Positions 47,516-58,820 of a stretch of DNA of 64,000 bases are shown here, in pieces. A program made the translations under genes and the position numbers. This DNA is from Tetranychus cinnabarinus (taxonomy: Eukaryota; Arthropoda; Arachnida; Trombidiformes; Tetranychidae). Position 1 is the first letter of the stretch; each line of letters opens with the position of its first letter. Under the pieces are notes generated by a model that had not been told where the DNA came from, did no database searches, and was given only the letters and a program-made list of their open reading frames with translations. The stretch is taken from NCBI GenBank assembly GCA_022266195.1, contig WHVY01000010.1, forward strand, positions 1,500,501 through 1,564,500, written 5' to 3'.

Positions 47516-48098
47516 ATGTTGATATCTCAGCAAATAAGTATTATAACTATTCTGATTCTATGCCATTGTATTTTAATTGTTTGGTCTGGTTCGTTAACAC
47601 GATCTGTATCACCAGAGCCAACTTCATCAAATGTTAATGAAACAGATAAATTTGTCACTTTGGTTGATTCAAAGGCCAAACCCATCAAAGTATCGCAACT
47701 CATTGAAGACCAATTGTTACGTTCATTTTCATCAAAACGTGAAGTTTCATTTTGGAAAGTCATGGAGCATTTGAGGGATGGTAAGTACAATCAAATCCCT
47801 GTTCCAAAAGTCCATCGCAACCCTTTACTTACTCATAGCTTAATGTATTTCTTGACTGCATTTTAAGAAGCTGTGTAACAAATGAAGTTTGAACAAACTT
47901 ATTCTAATAAAAATATTTATATTTTCAGGAGTTACGACGTTGCTTAATGTTCCATTAATTTTTGCATTGTCTTTATTGAGATCAGGACAAATCGTTGACG
48001 ATGTTCTTAAGAAAAATCCACTGAAACTAGAAGCGATGGACTACTTTCTTTTACGTTTGGGCAAGTATTTGAAAAATAGAAATGCAAACAATTCTTAG
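47516..48098 (+). CDS. Family A secreted protein A7 (two-exon subtype)
   Basis: Exons 47516-47780 and 47929-48098, 144 aa. It is the duplicate of A2, with small changes (IEDQLLRSFSSKREVSFWKV, MEHLRDG). Exon 2: GVTTLLNVPLIFALSLLRSG and KKNPLKLEAMDYFLLRLGKY, nearly the same as the intact exon 2 of broken A6. It has the hybrid upstream region also seen at A2. Confidence 0.77.
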
Positions 48099-48716
48099 CG
48101 CGATATTTAGATAATAACATGATCGAAATGAAATTTACTCAATAAGACTATTTTGCTTCTGGTACCAATTAAAATCAATCAATTTTCTCAGTGCCTATTG
48201 TGCAGTCGAAATCCGACCAATAAGATCATCGGTGAACAGTCAAATGAAATATTCAAACCCTCTCCGATTCTGCAGTGATTCAACTTTTCATTGTTTCATA
48301 TTTTCACATGTTAATAAAATCTATTTAATGTCTGATGCCATTGTTATTAAATTAAAATCTTTCTGAAAATTATTAAACTCAATAAAAGTTGTACTTATTC
48401 ATTGAGTCATCCCATCTTTCAATGATTTTTGTAAAATTTGCAGCCTGGTGAGGGCATGTTGAAGTCAGGTTATATTTTGTAACTACAAGATGATCGGAAC
48501 CGGATTTTGCTACCAGAATGTGTATTTGAAAGAGAGTCCTTTTTGATGGAAAGCTATTCAACTATCACTTGTTATCCTTATTGCGAGGAAATGCCAGATT
48601 CCATTAGATATGTTCATATTATTTATTTGAAAACAAAATAAAAATCTTAACATTACCAAGCATTTTTATAAGTTCAAATCGACTAATTATATAAATCTTC
48701 ACTTTACTCAATAAAA

Positions 48717-49245
48717 ATGAAGTTACATTCACCAAGTTGTTTCATTTATTTTTTATGTCTTTTGTGCCAAACTAACCTTTTATTAGTTTCGTCGCTTCCT
48801 CTACAAGTTACATCGACATTATCAACTTTACTAACAAAAGTGAACTCGTCGTTGCCAGATAATAATAACACAACTGAATGGTCAAGAACTGATAAAGTTG
48901 AGCCTCGAGGTGGGTTTGCTTGTTTTTTCTGTTTCGAATATGGTGAGTTGATATTAATATGAGTATACTGCTCTTATTGACCAAATAATTAACTGTCTAA
49001 CGTATTATTTCAGAGAAACTATCTCTACCCGGGAAATTTTCATACTTTGTTTTTGAGCAAGTTATAAAAGGGCACAATATGGTGAGTGATACTATATCCG
49101 GGTCTTTAATTTTGGCGACTGATAAATTGTTCAATGGTTTGGAAAAAATACCTGAAATTCGAATAACTTAACAAGAAGGATGGCAAAGACCAAATGTAAA
49201 CTCAATTTAAACTGTGAACTTGATGGTGCTTATGAACCTGTGTAG
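48717..49245 (+). pseudogene. Family B copy B8, frameshifted mosaic
   Basis: Exon 1 (48717-48942) and the start of exon 2 (from 49014) match B7 almost exactly. After gttataaaa (about 49066) the sequence switches to B2/B6 type (SDTISGSLILATDKLFNGLE). A net 1-bp deletion near 49161 gives an early stop at 49169-49171; the homologous end is 49245. The predicted product of about 127 aa lacks the C-terminal CX5C. This is a B7/B2 mosaic and probably non-functional. Confidence 0.75.
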
Positions 49246-49774
49246 AGTAAATTATGATCTAACATTATTTCAAAGAGTCTTACTCTAAACATCATAGGAT
49301 GTCGATTGACTAAATTCTGAATATCAGGCCAAAAGTTGAAAATTTTTCCCTTTCCAGAGTCAGCCAATGTATTTTCTTCATCTCATGTAACTCAAGTTTT
49401 TTTGTGACGAAATAAACTCTCGTTTTTGAAGGCCTGTTGATTGATTGACAATTTATCTCCTCTATTACAATGTTAAGATTTTCTTGATTTGTTTTTTACA
49501 CAATGATTTGATACAATGAGTTAATCAATAAAATGGGAAAATATTTAATAGAATTTAAGTTTGACTTCAAGTTACATTGTATAATCAGAATAAAACGGCA
49601 AGTAAGCTGACAAAAAGACTGAACCAGATCAGGTTGAACAAGTTAAGGTCAATATTTAGTGGCAATGTTACTCAATAATCAATAGGCTTTTATAGTAGGC
49701 AAGAAGCATCACTCTTCATCTGTTTAGATTCATCTTCATGTGTTCAACTTACAGTTATCAACAAACAACCAACA

Positions 49775-50496
49775 ATGTTGATACCTCAGCAAATAAGCAT
49801 TATAACTGTTCTGATTTTATCCCATTGTACTTTGATAGTTTGGTCTGTTTCGTTAACACGATCTGTATCATCAGAATCAAGTTCATCGAATGTTAATAAA
49901 ACAGATCAATTTGTTATTTTGATTGATTCAAAGGCCAAAAATATCAGCGAATCCCAACCGACTGAAGCCCGAATGTTTTCTTTATCTTTTAAAGGTAAGT
50001 ATGATTAAGTTTCAAAACTCATGTGAAGTCTTATTTTCTTATTACTTTACAAACTTATAATATTTATTATCTCGAAACTGTTCAACAAATAAAATTAAGC
50101 TTTTAAAATGTATATTTTCCTACAGTTTTTAAATCGATTGATGATGCATTTGTGTTGGTGCAAAATGTGGTTCTCTTTCCCAAAAGACGCAAGTATACTA
50201 AAGTTTTAGTTTCGAATGTCTATCGATACTTGTACCCACATTACTCAACGAATTCACAGTATTCGTTTAAATATTCTAATATACATAATTTAATAAACTT
50301 TATATTTTATTTTTTAGTTCTTGAGATGGCTAAAGTTTTATCGCTCTTGACCAAACCAGGGCTCATCATGGATAAAGTTATTGAGAAGAACCCATTGCGT
50401 CCAGGTCCAATCAAATACTTTGGTCAGCGTGCTGGTCAAGAATTGCACTCACTGAAAAAGGCACTGACATTGCAAATATCAAGTATCCTTAGTTGA
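49775..50496 (+). CDS. Family A secreted protein A8 (three-exon subtype)
   Basis: Exons 49775-49994, 50126-50188 (GC donor gcaagtat) and 50318-50496, 153 aa. It is the duplicate of A3. The cassette exon reads FKSIDDAFVLVQNVVLFPKR. In this copy the second intron happens to be open in the same frame, so an intron-retaining product would also be translatable. Exon 3 has LEMAKVLSLLTKPGLIMDKV and EKNPLRPGPIKYFGQRAGQE. Confidence 0.75.
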
Positions 50497-51155
50497 ATCG
50501 TTGAATGAAAGCAAGATGAAAGAAAGGTAATTGTATCATTGAAACTTTACTTCAATTACTTCGAAATCGCGAGTCTGATCATGAATACACGATATGTAAT
50601 GATTTAACAAACTTTCATCAGTTTTTAAAATGGTTCAACACAGACATAATCGATGAAAAAATTATTGATTAAGGTCTTTTCTCACAGAAATGCTAATTTA
50701 AAGCGAAAATCTTTTCTGATTGAACTTCTGAAACAATTGCCTGTATTTTTCATTGCTTCAGATTTTTGAATGTATACTTTTTTATGTATCAATAAAGACC
50801 CATTTGGTATAAAAGTAACATTCCTATTTCTTGTTAAATTAACTAGAATAATTTTAATTTACGCTCTTGAAATGTTTCGTCTTTAGCATGCGGAAGACAA
50901 AGTCGAACATTTATTAGTAAATAAAAAGTCAGTTCAAATTTCGTTCATAACATAATCTAAACCGGATTTGTTGTTTAACTGGCCTAATGTGTCTTCAAAG
51001 GTGAGTCCTCAAAGATACTTGTTATTCTTGCAGCAAAATGCCCAACTCAGTTTTATATTTATTTGGAAATGATACAAAAACCTCAAATTAACAAAAATTT
51101 CAACCATAAAATTCAGCTAATCAGTTAACTTGAATCATCCCTTCACTAAACAAAA

Positions 51156-51692
51156 ATGAAGTTACATTCACCAAGTTGTTTCATTTATTTTTTGTGTCTT
51201 TTGTGCCAAAGTAACCTTTTATTTGTTTCATCGCTTCCTCTACAAGTTACATCGACTTCACCAACTTTACTAATAAATGTGAACTCGTCGACATCAGATA
51301 ATTATAACACAACTGAATGGTCAAGAAATGATAAAGTTGAACCTCGAGGTGGGATTCCTTGTTGGTTCTGTTTAGAGTATGGTAAGTCTATATTTTGAAA
51401 ACTATCATTAGTATATTGTTCTCATCGACTTGACAATTAACTGTTTCGTCTTTTGTATATCATAACAGGTGAACTTTCATTCCCCTGGAGATGTTTTTGG
51501 GATGTTTTTGAGAAAGTCATCAAAGCCCGTAATTCCGTGGTGGGAACTATTTCACGTCCTTTCTATTGGTCAACTGATACATTTTTCAATGGTTTGGAAA
51601 CAATAGGTGCAAATGCTTTAAGACTCTTCCACAAAACAAGGAAAATGTTCAAGTCTAAATGTGAACTAGACTCCAGCTGTGAACTTGATTAA
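51156..51692 (+). CDS. Family B secreted protein B9 (beta tail)
   Basis: Exons 51156-51381 and 51469-51692, 149 aa. Duplicate of B3: the exon-2 peptide is the same, while exon 1 differs in the mature part (INVNSSTSDNYNTTEWSRND, then GGIPCWFCLEY). Differences gathered in exon 1 suggest either selection there or gene conversion of exon 2. Last intact gene of the 6.2-kb duplicated block. Confidence 0.78.
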
Positions 51693-52011
51693 CATTTGAG
51701 CAAATTATATTCTTAATTTTTATGCTGAGATTGTTCGATTAATTCCCATAGTTCATTTTTGATTGTAAATTTGCAATGAATTTACAGTAAAAACTAAACT
51801 ATTTTGTTCGATAAATCATGCTTTATTTATTAATTTACTTCTTACCCTCTAAAAGTAAGTAATCTTTTTAAACTTAATAAGACTTCGAGGAAAATGTTCT
51901 GTTCTCCATTTTTCTGTATTAATTGCACGATGGAACGGATATTTGACGGAAATGAGAACTAAATTTGACTTTAAGTTAGAATCGGAACTAAAGTTCAAAG
52001 AAGCTGACAAA

Positions 52012-52096
52012 AATGACCGAACCAGATCAGGTTGAACAAGTTATGGTCAATATTTAGTGGCAATGTTACTCAATAATCAATAGGTTTTTATAGTAG
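52012..52096 (+). promoter_or_regulatory. Orphan A-type promoter block
   Basis: The full A-type block (gaccgaaccagatcaggttg through aataggtttttatagtag) is present, but a B exon 2 relic follows at once instead of an A gene. It is the right end of the 6.2-kb duplication. Confidence 0.65.
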
Positions 52097-52299
52097 AGGC
52101 TTTTTGGGGTGCTGATGAGCAAGTCTTCAAAGCCCGTAATTTCGTAGTTGGAACAATTTCACGTCCTCTTAATTGGTCAACTCATAAATTTTTCACTGGT
52201 TTGGAAACAATATATGCACTTGGTTTGCGACTGGTCCATAAAACAAGGGAAACTTTCAAGTCTAAATGTGAACAAGACTCCAGCTGTGAACTTGATTAA
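52097..52299 (+). pseudogene. B10: solo exon 2 relic (beta type)
   Basis: Matches B4 exon 2 from aggctttttgggatgctg to the tail (KCEQDSSCELD, stop 52297-52299). Exon 1 and intron are absent and the conserved STDKFF is altered to STHKFF. It lies directly after an A-type promoter, so unequal recombination between an A promoter and a B exon is the likely origin. Confidence 0.75.
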
Positions 52300-52479
52300 C
52301 CTTTGGAGTCGAATGAAATTTCCATTTCGAGCTGAGAACGTTTGATTAATTTCCATAGTGAAGTTTATTTTTGAGTTGGAATTTAAAATTAAATGCAAAT
52401 TAAAAACTTAACATTTCGTCCGATATATCATGCTTCAAAGTCATTAAATCTACCTCTTACAATCTCTTTTTCAATCTAT

Positions 52480-53892
52480 ACATCTATACATCTATACATA
52501 CAATACAATATATAAAGTCAAAACATGAAATTTTTGCGTAAAGATTGGGGCCAAACTAAAAGGATTCTAAAGAAAATTTTTCACAGACTGAAAGTCATGA
52601 TTAAACTACATCCACGAAAAATAGTCTGAACTTAATCGGAATTCAGGTACCTGAGAAATAAGCGTTTAAACAGTGTAGGGGAAAAAATGCAGAATCCGTA
52701 TCTTTTACCATTGACTTTGGGGGGAAATTTTTGGTTATTCAGGTTGATGGTTTATTGTTAAAATTAGAATGATATGTAAAACCATTTTTTGAGTAAAGAG
52801 TTAGGTAAATAATATGTTGCCTCAAATGTTGAGCCAAATTTTATTGCATTTTTTCTCGACAATGGTTTTCATCAATAAAGACAATGTCCAAAAACTTTCA
52901 TTTCACCGTTAAGAAATGAGACTTAGTGAGTTTTTAGGGGTATAAAAACTGAGTCTATCAGTGCTATTGAAAATTTGTTTGAGTCGCCAGTTTTCGATAA
53001 AATTGAGGTCAAATTTGAAGCTTCGATCGCCTTTATTTCAATAATAAAATCAGATTTTTTCATGAAACTCATTTTCCTGGTGTAACTTTTTCTGATTAAC
53101 CAGAAAATGCAGTTATTTCCAATGAAAAATTCTCTATTCAGATCAGTAGTAGTAGGGGATATTGATAACTTAAGGGGAGGCCTTAACTCGCGCATGCCAA
53201 GCTGGTAAAGGGAAAGAAAAAGGTGAAATAAACAAAACAACAACTAAAGATAGAAATACTTTATTGAATATATTTTTTCAAAACAAAATCATATTTCTTT
53301 ACAATTTTGAGTTTATCTTAACCAGCCATAATTTCGATAGCTTTTTTCAGGCTGTTTATAACGCAGGTTCTTTCACCAAGTTTCTGCGTTCCACTGGCTA
53401 TATCAGCATATCTGATATTCAACTTTTTGGCAATGATTTTTTCGATACTGCCAGGGCTTACTTCTAACGGGTACCAAAGGATCATACACCGTCATATGAT
53501 ATGAGGTATTGCGGTATAATAACCAAACGAGAGTGTGCATTATCATTTTTTATACCATTGAAGCTGGCTGTTATTACCAATAGCTTCTCGCCAATCTTCG
53601 CACATTTACGGGCTTCTCGCACCACCGTTGAGGAAGTACAATGCATGGACAGACGAGGGTCGCCAGTCGGCACCATATATTCTTGACATTTTCAAGTTAG
53701 TACAAATGCAATATTTTTTCAGCATAGAAAACTTTGAATTACTTTTAATGACAGTTTCGTCATCGACAAAAAACTTGCATAAAAGAGTGAACACAGCATT
53801 AAAATAAACTGCATCAGAGTAAATGCCTCTGCCCTTTTCAATTGATTTGAACTTATTCAAAAGAGAAGGTGTATTGACAGGGGTAACACTTG
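52480..53892. mobile_element. Foreign 1.4-kb segment
   Basis: Array sequence matching 35220-35365 breaks at about 52480 (an atctatac repeat patch) and resumes at about 53893 (ttcaatataacttc, compare 35375). Inside are a fragment of the foldback repeat family (about 52800-53110) and a coding-like minus-strand remnant (about 53300-53860). No terminal repeats were found. Confidence 0.6.
53300..53860 (-). pseudogene. Unrecognised coding remnant
   Basis: Three overlapping minus-strand stretches look coding. One reads SIEKGRGIYSDAVYFNAVF... (53606-53860). Another reads CAKIGEKLLVITASFNGIKN... (53482-53676). The third is a C-terminal piece with PLEVSPGSIEKIIAKKLN and LGERTCVINSLKKAIEIMAG, ending at about 53320. 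They are in different frames, joined by frameshifts or lost introns. I do not recognise the family. Confidence 0.4.
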
Positions 53893-54192
53893 TTCAATAT
53901 AACTTCAAAAAATGTTTTATTTTCTGCATTTCTCTGTTTTAATAAATCAATGGAACTGATAAATAACGGAAATGAGAACTTTTGACTTTAAGTTAGAATC
54001 GGAACTAAAGTTCAAATAAGCTGAAAAAATGACCGAACCGGATCAGGTTGGACAAGTTAAGGTCAATATTTAGTGGCAATGTTACTCAATAATCAATAGG
54101 CTTTTATAGTAGGCAAGTAAGAAGCATCACTCTTCTTCCGTTTAGATTCATCTTCATGTGTTCAACTTACAGTTATTATCAAACAACCAACA

Positions 54193-54770
54193 ATGTTGAT
54201 ATCTCAGCAAATAATTTTTATAACTGTTATGATGCTATGCCATTGTACTTTAATCGTTTGGTCTGGCTCGCTAACACGATCTGTACCATCAGAATCAACT
54301 TCATCAAATGTTAATAAAACAGATAAATTTGTCACTTTGGTTGATCCAAAGGCCAATGTATCTCAACTCAGTGAAGCCCGATTGTTACATGCATTTTCAC
54401 CAAAAGTTGAAACATCAGTTATGAATGTCATAGGGCAAATTATGCCTGGTAAGTACCATAAAATCTATGTTCCAAAAGTCTATCGCAATCCTTTTTTACT
54501 AGTGCATAACATAGCTTAATGTATTTCTTGAGTTTATTTTAAGAGGCTGTGTATCAAATGAAGTTTGAATAAACTTATTCTAATGAAAATACTTATATTT
54601 CAGGACTTTACATGTTGATCAATATTCCGAGGTTTTTATGGTCTTTATTGACTCCGGTACAAATCATTGAAGAGGTTCTTAAGAATAATCAACCGAAACT
54701 AAATGCAATCGACTATTTTGGCGCACGTTTGGACATGTATTTGAAAAACAGAAATGCAAACAATTCTTAG
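54193..54770 (+). CDS. Family A secreted protein A9 (two-exon subtype)
   Basis: Exons 54193-54448 and 54604-54770, 140 aa. Exon 1 has a 3-codon deletion (VDPKANVSQLSEARLLHAFS) and a divergent end (PKVETSVMNVIGQIMPG). Exon 2: GLYMLINIPRFLWSLLTPVQ and KNNQPKLNAIDYFGARLDMY, nearest to A5. Preceded by a complete A-type promoter block. Confidence 0.75.
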
Positions 54771-55365
54771 TGCTATCTGTAGATAATAACATGATCGAAA
54801 TGAAATTTACTCAATGAGACTATTTTGCTTCTGATACCAATTAAAATCAATCAATTTTCTCAGTGCTATTGTGCAGTCGAAATACAAAACTATTGAAATG
54901 TAATAATTATCCGACCAATAAGATCATCGGTAAACAGTCAAATGAAATATTCAAATTAACACCAATTCTGCAGTGATTCAACTTTTCATTGTTTCAACAT
55001 TTTCACATGTTAATAAAATCTATTTGATGTCTGATGAAACTGTTATTAAACTAACGAATTATATGTCTTTTTGAATAACTCAATAAAAATTGTACTTATT
55101 CATTAATCTTCCCATCTTTCAATGATTTTTGTGTAATTTTTAGCCTGGTGAGTGAACCTTAAAAGTCAAGTTATATTTTATGGATAACATGATCGGAACC
55201 GGATTAGTGTTTTGCTGACCAAATAAAATCTATTTGAAAGAGAGTCCTCTTTGATGGAAACCTATTTTACTGTCACTTGTTATCCGTATAACTTCATCAA
55301 ACTTTTTGATAATACATTCGAATCGACAAATCAGTTTATATGAATCATTTCTTTACTCAACAAAA

Positions 55366-55895
55366 ATGAAGTTACATTCACCAAGTTGTTTCATTTATTT
55401 TTTGTGTCTTTTGTGCCAAAGTAACCTTTTATTTGTTTCATCGCTTCCTCTACAAGTTACATCGACTTTACCAACTTTACTAACAAATGTGAACTCGTCG
55501 ACATCAGATAATAATAACATAACTGAATGGTCAAGAAATGATAAAGTTGAACCTCGAGGTGCGTTTCCTTGCATTTTCTGTTTCCAGTATGGTGAGTTGA
55601 TATTAATATGAGTATGTTGCTCTTATTGATCAGAAAATTAACTGTCTAACATATCATTTCAGAGCAACTTTCTCTTCCCTGGAAATTTTTTTACTTTGTT
55701 TTTGAGCAAGCTATCAAAGCCCGTAACACGGTTATTGAAACTGCATCCATACCTTTCATTTGGTCAACTGATAAATTGTTCAATGGTTTGGAAAAAATGC
55801 CTGAAGTTCGTGGTAACATAACAAGAAGTATGGCAAAGACCAAATGTAAACTCAATTTAAACTGTGAACTTGATAGTGCTTATGATCCTTTGTAG
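55366..55895 (+). CDS. Family B secreted protein B11 (alpha tail)
   Basis: Exons 55366-55591 and 55663-55895, 152 aa. An upstream in-frame extension exists, but the ATG at 55366 (MKLHSPSCFIYFLCLLCQSN) matches the start of all relatives. Exon 1 ends CIFCFQY (CxxC). Exon 2: QLSLPWKFFYFVFEQAIKA, FIWSTDKLFNGLEKMPEVRG, tail TKCKLNLNCELDSAYDPL. Closest to B5 without its internal duplication. Confidence 0.78.
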
Positions 55896-56544
55896 TGTAA
55901 ATCATGATTTAATTATTTAATTTTTACTTTTATTCTGTAATGAATATAATTTATTGTTGTATGTTCAGTTCTCTGAAGTTAAAGGTCATCAATAAAGGTG
56001 GTGTAGAAAAAACCGGACAAGGAATCGCGCATCGGAATTATAATAATATTTTATATTTGATTTTTTCAAATTTTCTGTTTGTTCATTTTCCATTCAATAA
56101 CACAAACCATTCCATTTCTTACTAGTTCAAAAATTTGATTTTCTTAAGTTCTAACTCAAACGACAATATCCAAATCGATCTTATGTTGAAGAGTCATACT
56201 TTACTCATCATGTCGATTGATAAAATTCTGATTCTCATGTCAAAAGTGCAAAATTTTTGCTTCCAGTCTCCAAAATCAACCTCCATCTCATTTATTAATA
56301 ACTCAAGTTTTTTGACGCAATAAACTCTCATTTTTCGAAGGCCTATTATTTCTCGACTGGCAAGTGATAGATGATCGCTTGATTTATAACCTCGATTACA
56401 ATTTATGATTTTCGGTAATTTTTTTAACGGCGGTACAATGATTTAATCAATGAAATAGAAAAATATTTCATATAATTTAAGTTTGACTTCAAGTTAGCAT
56501 CGGAATGAAACGTTAAATAAGCGAACTATTACTTAGCGAAATAA

Positions 56545-56697
56545 GTGAACTATTTCACGTCCTTTCTATTGGTCAACTGATACATTTTTCAATGGTTTGG
56601 AAACAATAGGTGCAAATGCTTTAAGACTCTTCCACAAAACAATGAAAATGTTCAAGTCTAAATGTGAACAAGACTCTAGCTGTGAACTTGATTAACT
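56545..56697 (+). pseudogene. B12: solo exon 2 fragment (beta type)
   Basis: Starts abruptly in the middle of exon 2 (gaactatttcacgtcctttc, as in B3/B9) and runs to the tail KCEQDSSCELD. No exon 1, intron or exon start. It lies between B11 and A10, where a beta B gene has evidently been lost. Confidence 0.75.
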
Positions 56698-57187
56698 TTG
56701 AAGCCAAATAATCTTAATCTTTATCATGAAATTGATTAATTGATCCGTTCCCATACTTTATTTTTCTGTTGACATTTATTATGATAAAACTAAACTGTTT
56801 TGTTCGATAAATAATGCTTCAACTTATTAAATTTGCTTCTTACCATCTCGATGAGATACAGTACAGGAGATCTCTTTTACAATTCAATACAACTTCGAGG
56901 AAAATGTTGTTTTCTGTATTTTTCAGTATTAATGAAAAAATATTGGACAGAAATAAGAACTAAATTGAATTTAAGTTAGGATCGGAACTAAACTTTAAAA
57001 CAGACAAACTGATAGATAAGACCGAACCAGATCAGGTTGAACAAGTTAAGGTCATTATTTAGTGGCAATGTTACTCAACAACCAAAAGGCTTTTATATTA
57101 ATAGTAGGCAAGTAAGAAGCATCACTCTTCATCCGTTCAAATCCATCTTCATGTGTTCAACTTACAGTTATACTCAAACAACCAACA

Positions 57188-58174
57188 ATGTTGATACCTC
57201 AGCAAATAAGCATTATAGCTGCTCTGATTTTAGCCCATTGTACTTTGATAGTTTGGTCTGTTTCGTTAACACGATCTGTATCATTAGTATCAACTTCATC
57301 AAATGTTAATAAATTTGTTCCTTTGGCTGAATCGAAGTTTAAAAATATCACTCAACCGACTGAAGCTCGAACATTTTCATCCCTAAAAGGTAAGTATGCT
57401 TAAGTTTTAGTTTTAAAACTCAAGTGGAATCCTATTTTTTATAATTACTTCTTTATGAAATCATAATGTTTAGTTAATTGTAAACACTGTTTTACAAATA
57501 AAATTAAAAATTTAAATTTATTAATATGTTTTGCTACAGAAAACATCTTGATTGATCATGCACGTAAATACGTGAAAGAATTGGTTAACCTTCCCAAAGA
57601 ACGCAAGTATACTAAAGTTTTAGTTTCAAATGTCTATCGATATTTTTTTTAGTACCGAATTACTTAACGAATTGATAATAATCTTCAAATATTCTAAGCA
57701 ATACTTATAATCAGGGCTTTTCACATTTTATGCCTTTCGTCTATCTTATGTATATGCTTTTAGGCATAAAAGATAAACCTAAGAAAAGTCCATTGATTTT
57801 CAATGGGAAAAATTATCAACTAAATTGGCCAAAAAAAAGGCGACTATCTTTTATTTAGGACAGATTAAGGCTGATAAAATTGAAAAAAGAAAGAGAAAAG
57901 AAAGGGAAAAGATAGACGAAAGGCATAAAATTTATGCCTTTTTGATTAAAAAATGATTTAATGCCTTTTGAAAAGCCCTGCTTATAATTAACTAATTTCT
58001 ATATTTTATTTTTTAGTTGCTCGAGTTGTTTTGTTATTTACCAAACCAGGGCTCATCATTCTTAATGTTATGGAGAAGAACCCAATGCGTCCAGGTCCAA
58101 TCAAATACTTTGGTAAGCGTCGTGATAAATATTGGCAAAACATTGCAGATATTAACTATCCTTCATTGCATTGA
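57188..58174 (+). CDS. Family A secreted protein A10 (three-exon subtype)
   Basis: Exons 57188-57389, 57540-57602 (GC donor gcaagtat) and 58017-58174, 140 aa. Exon 1 lacks the TDK sequon region (SSNVNKFVPLAESKFKN). The cassette exon is divergent (NILIDHARKYVKELVNLPKE) but keeps length and donor. Exon 3: LARVVLLFTKPGLIILNVME, KNPMRPGPIKYFGKRRD. The second intron is enlarged to 414 nt by a 269-bp hAT-like MITE. Confidence 0.75.
57712..57980. mobile_element. hAT-like MITE, 269 bp, in the A10 intron
   Basis: Ends are CAGGGCTTTTC and GAAAAGCCCTG, with a subterminal inverted match around tatgcctttcgtctatctt. It is flanked by an exact 8-bp duplication CTTATAAT (57704-57711 and 57981-57988). The 8-bp duplication and CAGGG ends are typical of hAT elements. 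No coding capacity. Confidence 0.88.
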
Positions 58175-58820
58175 ATGCAAACAAGAGGAAACAAATGTAA
58201 TTGTATTATCAGAACTTTAGACTTGAGATTCCGAAGTAATCGAGAGTCTGATCATGTATACACGAGACTTAGGATTTATTAAACTTTTGCCAGTTTTAAA
58301 ATGTCTCAAAACAGATTTAACCGATGAAAAATCTATTGGTTTCTTTTCTCACAGAAATAAATCGAAAATAAATTCTGATTGAACCGCTTGAATCAAATGT
58401 TTAAGCTTTTCATTTCTTAAGAATTTTGATTGTAATTTTTTTTTTAAATATTAATAAAAACATATTTGGTATAAAAGCTAAATTTTATTGAATTAACTCG
58501 AGTAATTTTAATTTACGATCTTGCAAAGTCTCATGTTTGGTATGGATAAGACAAAGTCGAAACTTTGTAAGTAAATTATTAATTATATAAGCAGGTCAAA
58601 TTTTGTACATAACATAATCTAAACCGGATTTGTTGTTTAACTGGCCTAATGTGTCTTGAAAGGTGAGTCCTCAAAGATATAATACTTGTTATTCTTGCAG
58701 CAAAATACCCAACTCAGTTTTATATTTATTTGAAATGATGCAAAACCTTAAATTAACAAAAATTTCCCCCATTAAATTCAACTGATTATTTAACTTGAAT
58801 CATCTCTTCACTCAACAAAA

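Noticed and set aside
50152..50496. 114-codon open frame as an independent gene
   Set aside because: It is the A8 cassette exon, an accidentally open intron and exon 3 read through. Homologues A3, A4 and A10 have stops in that intron.
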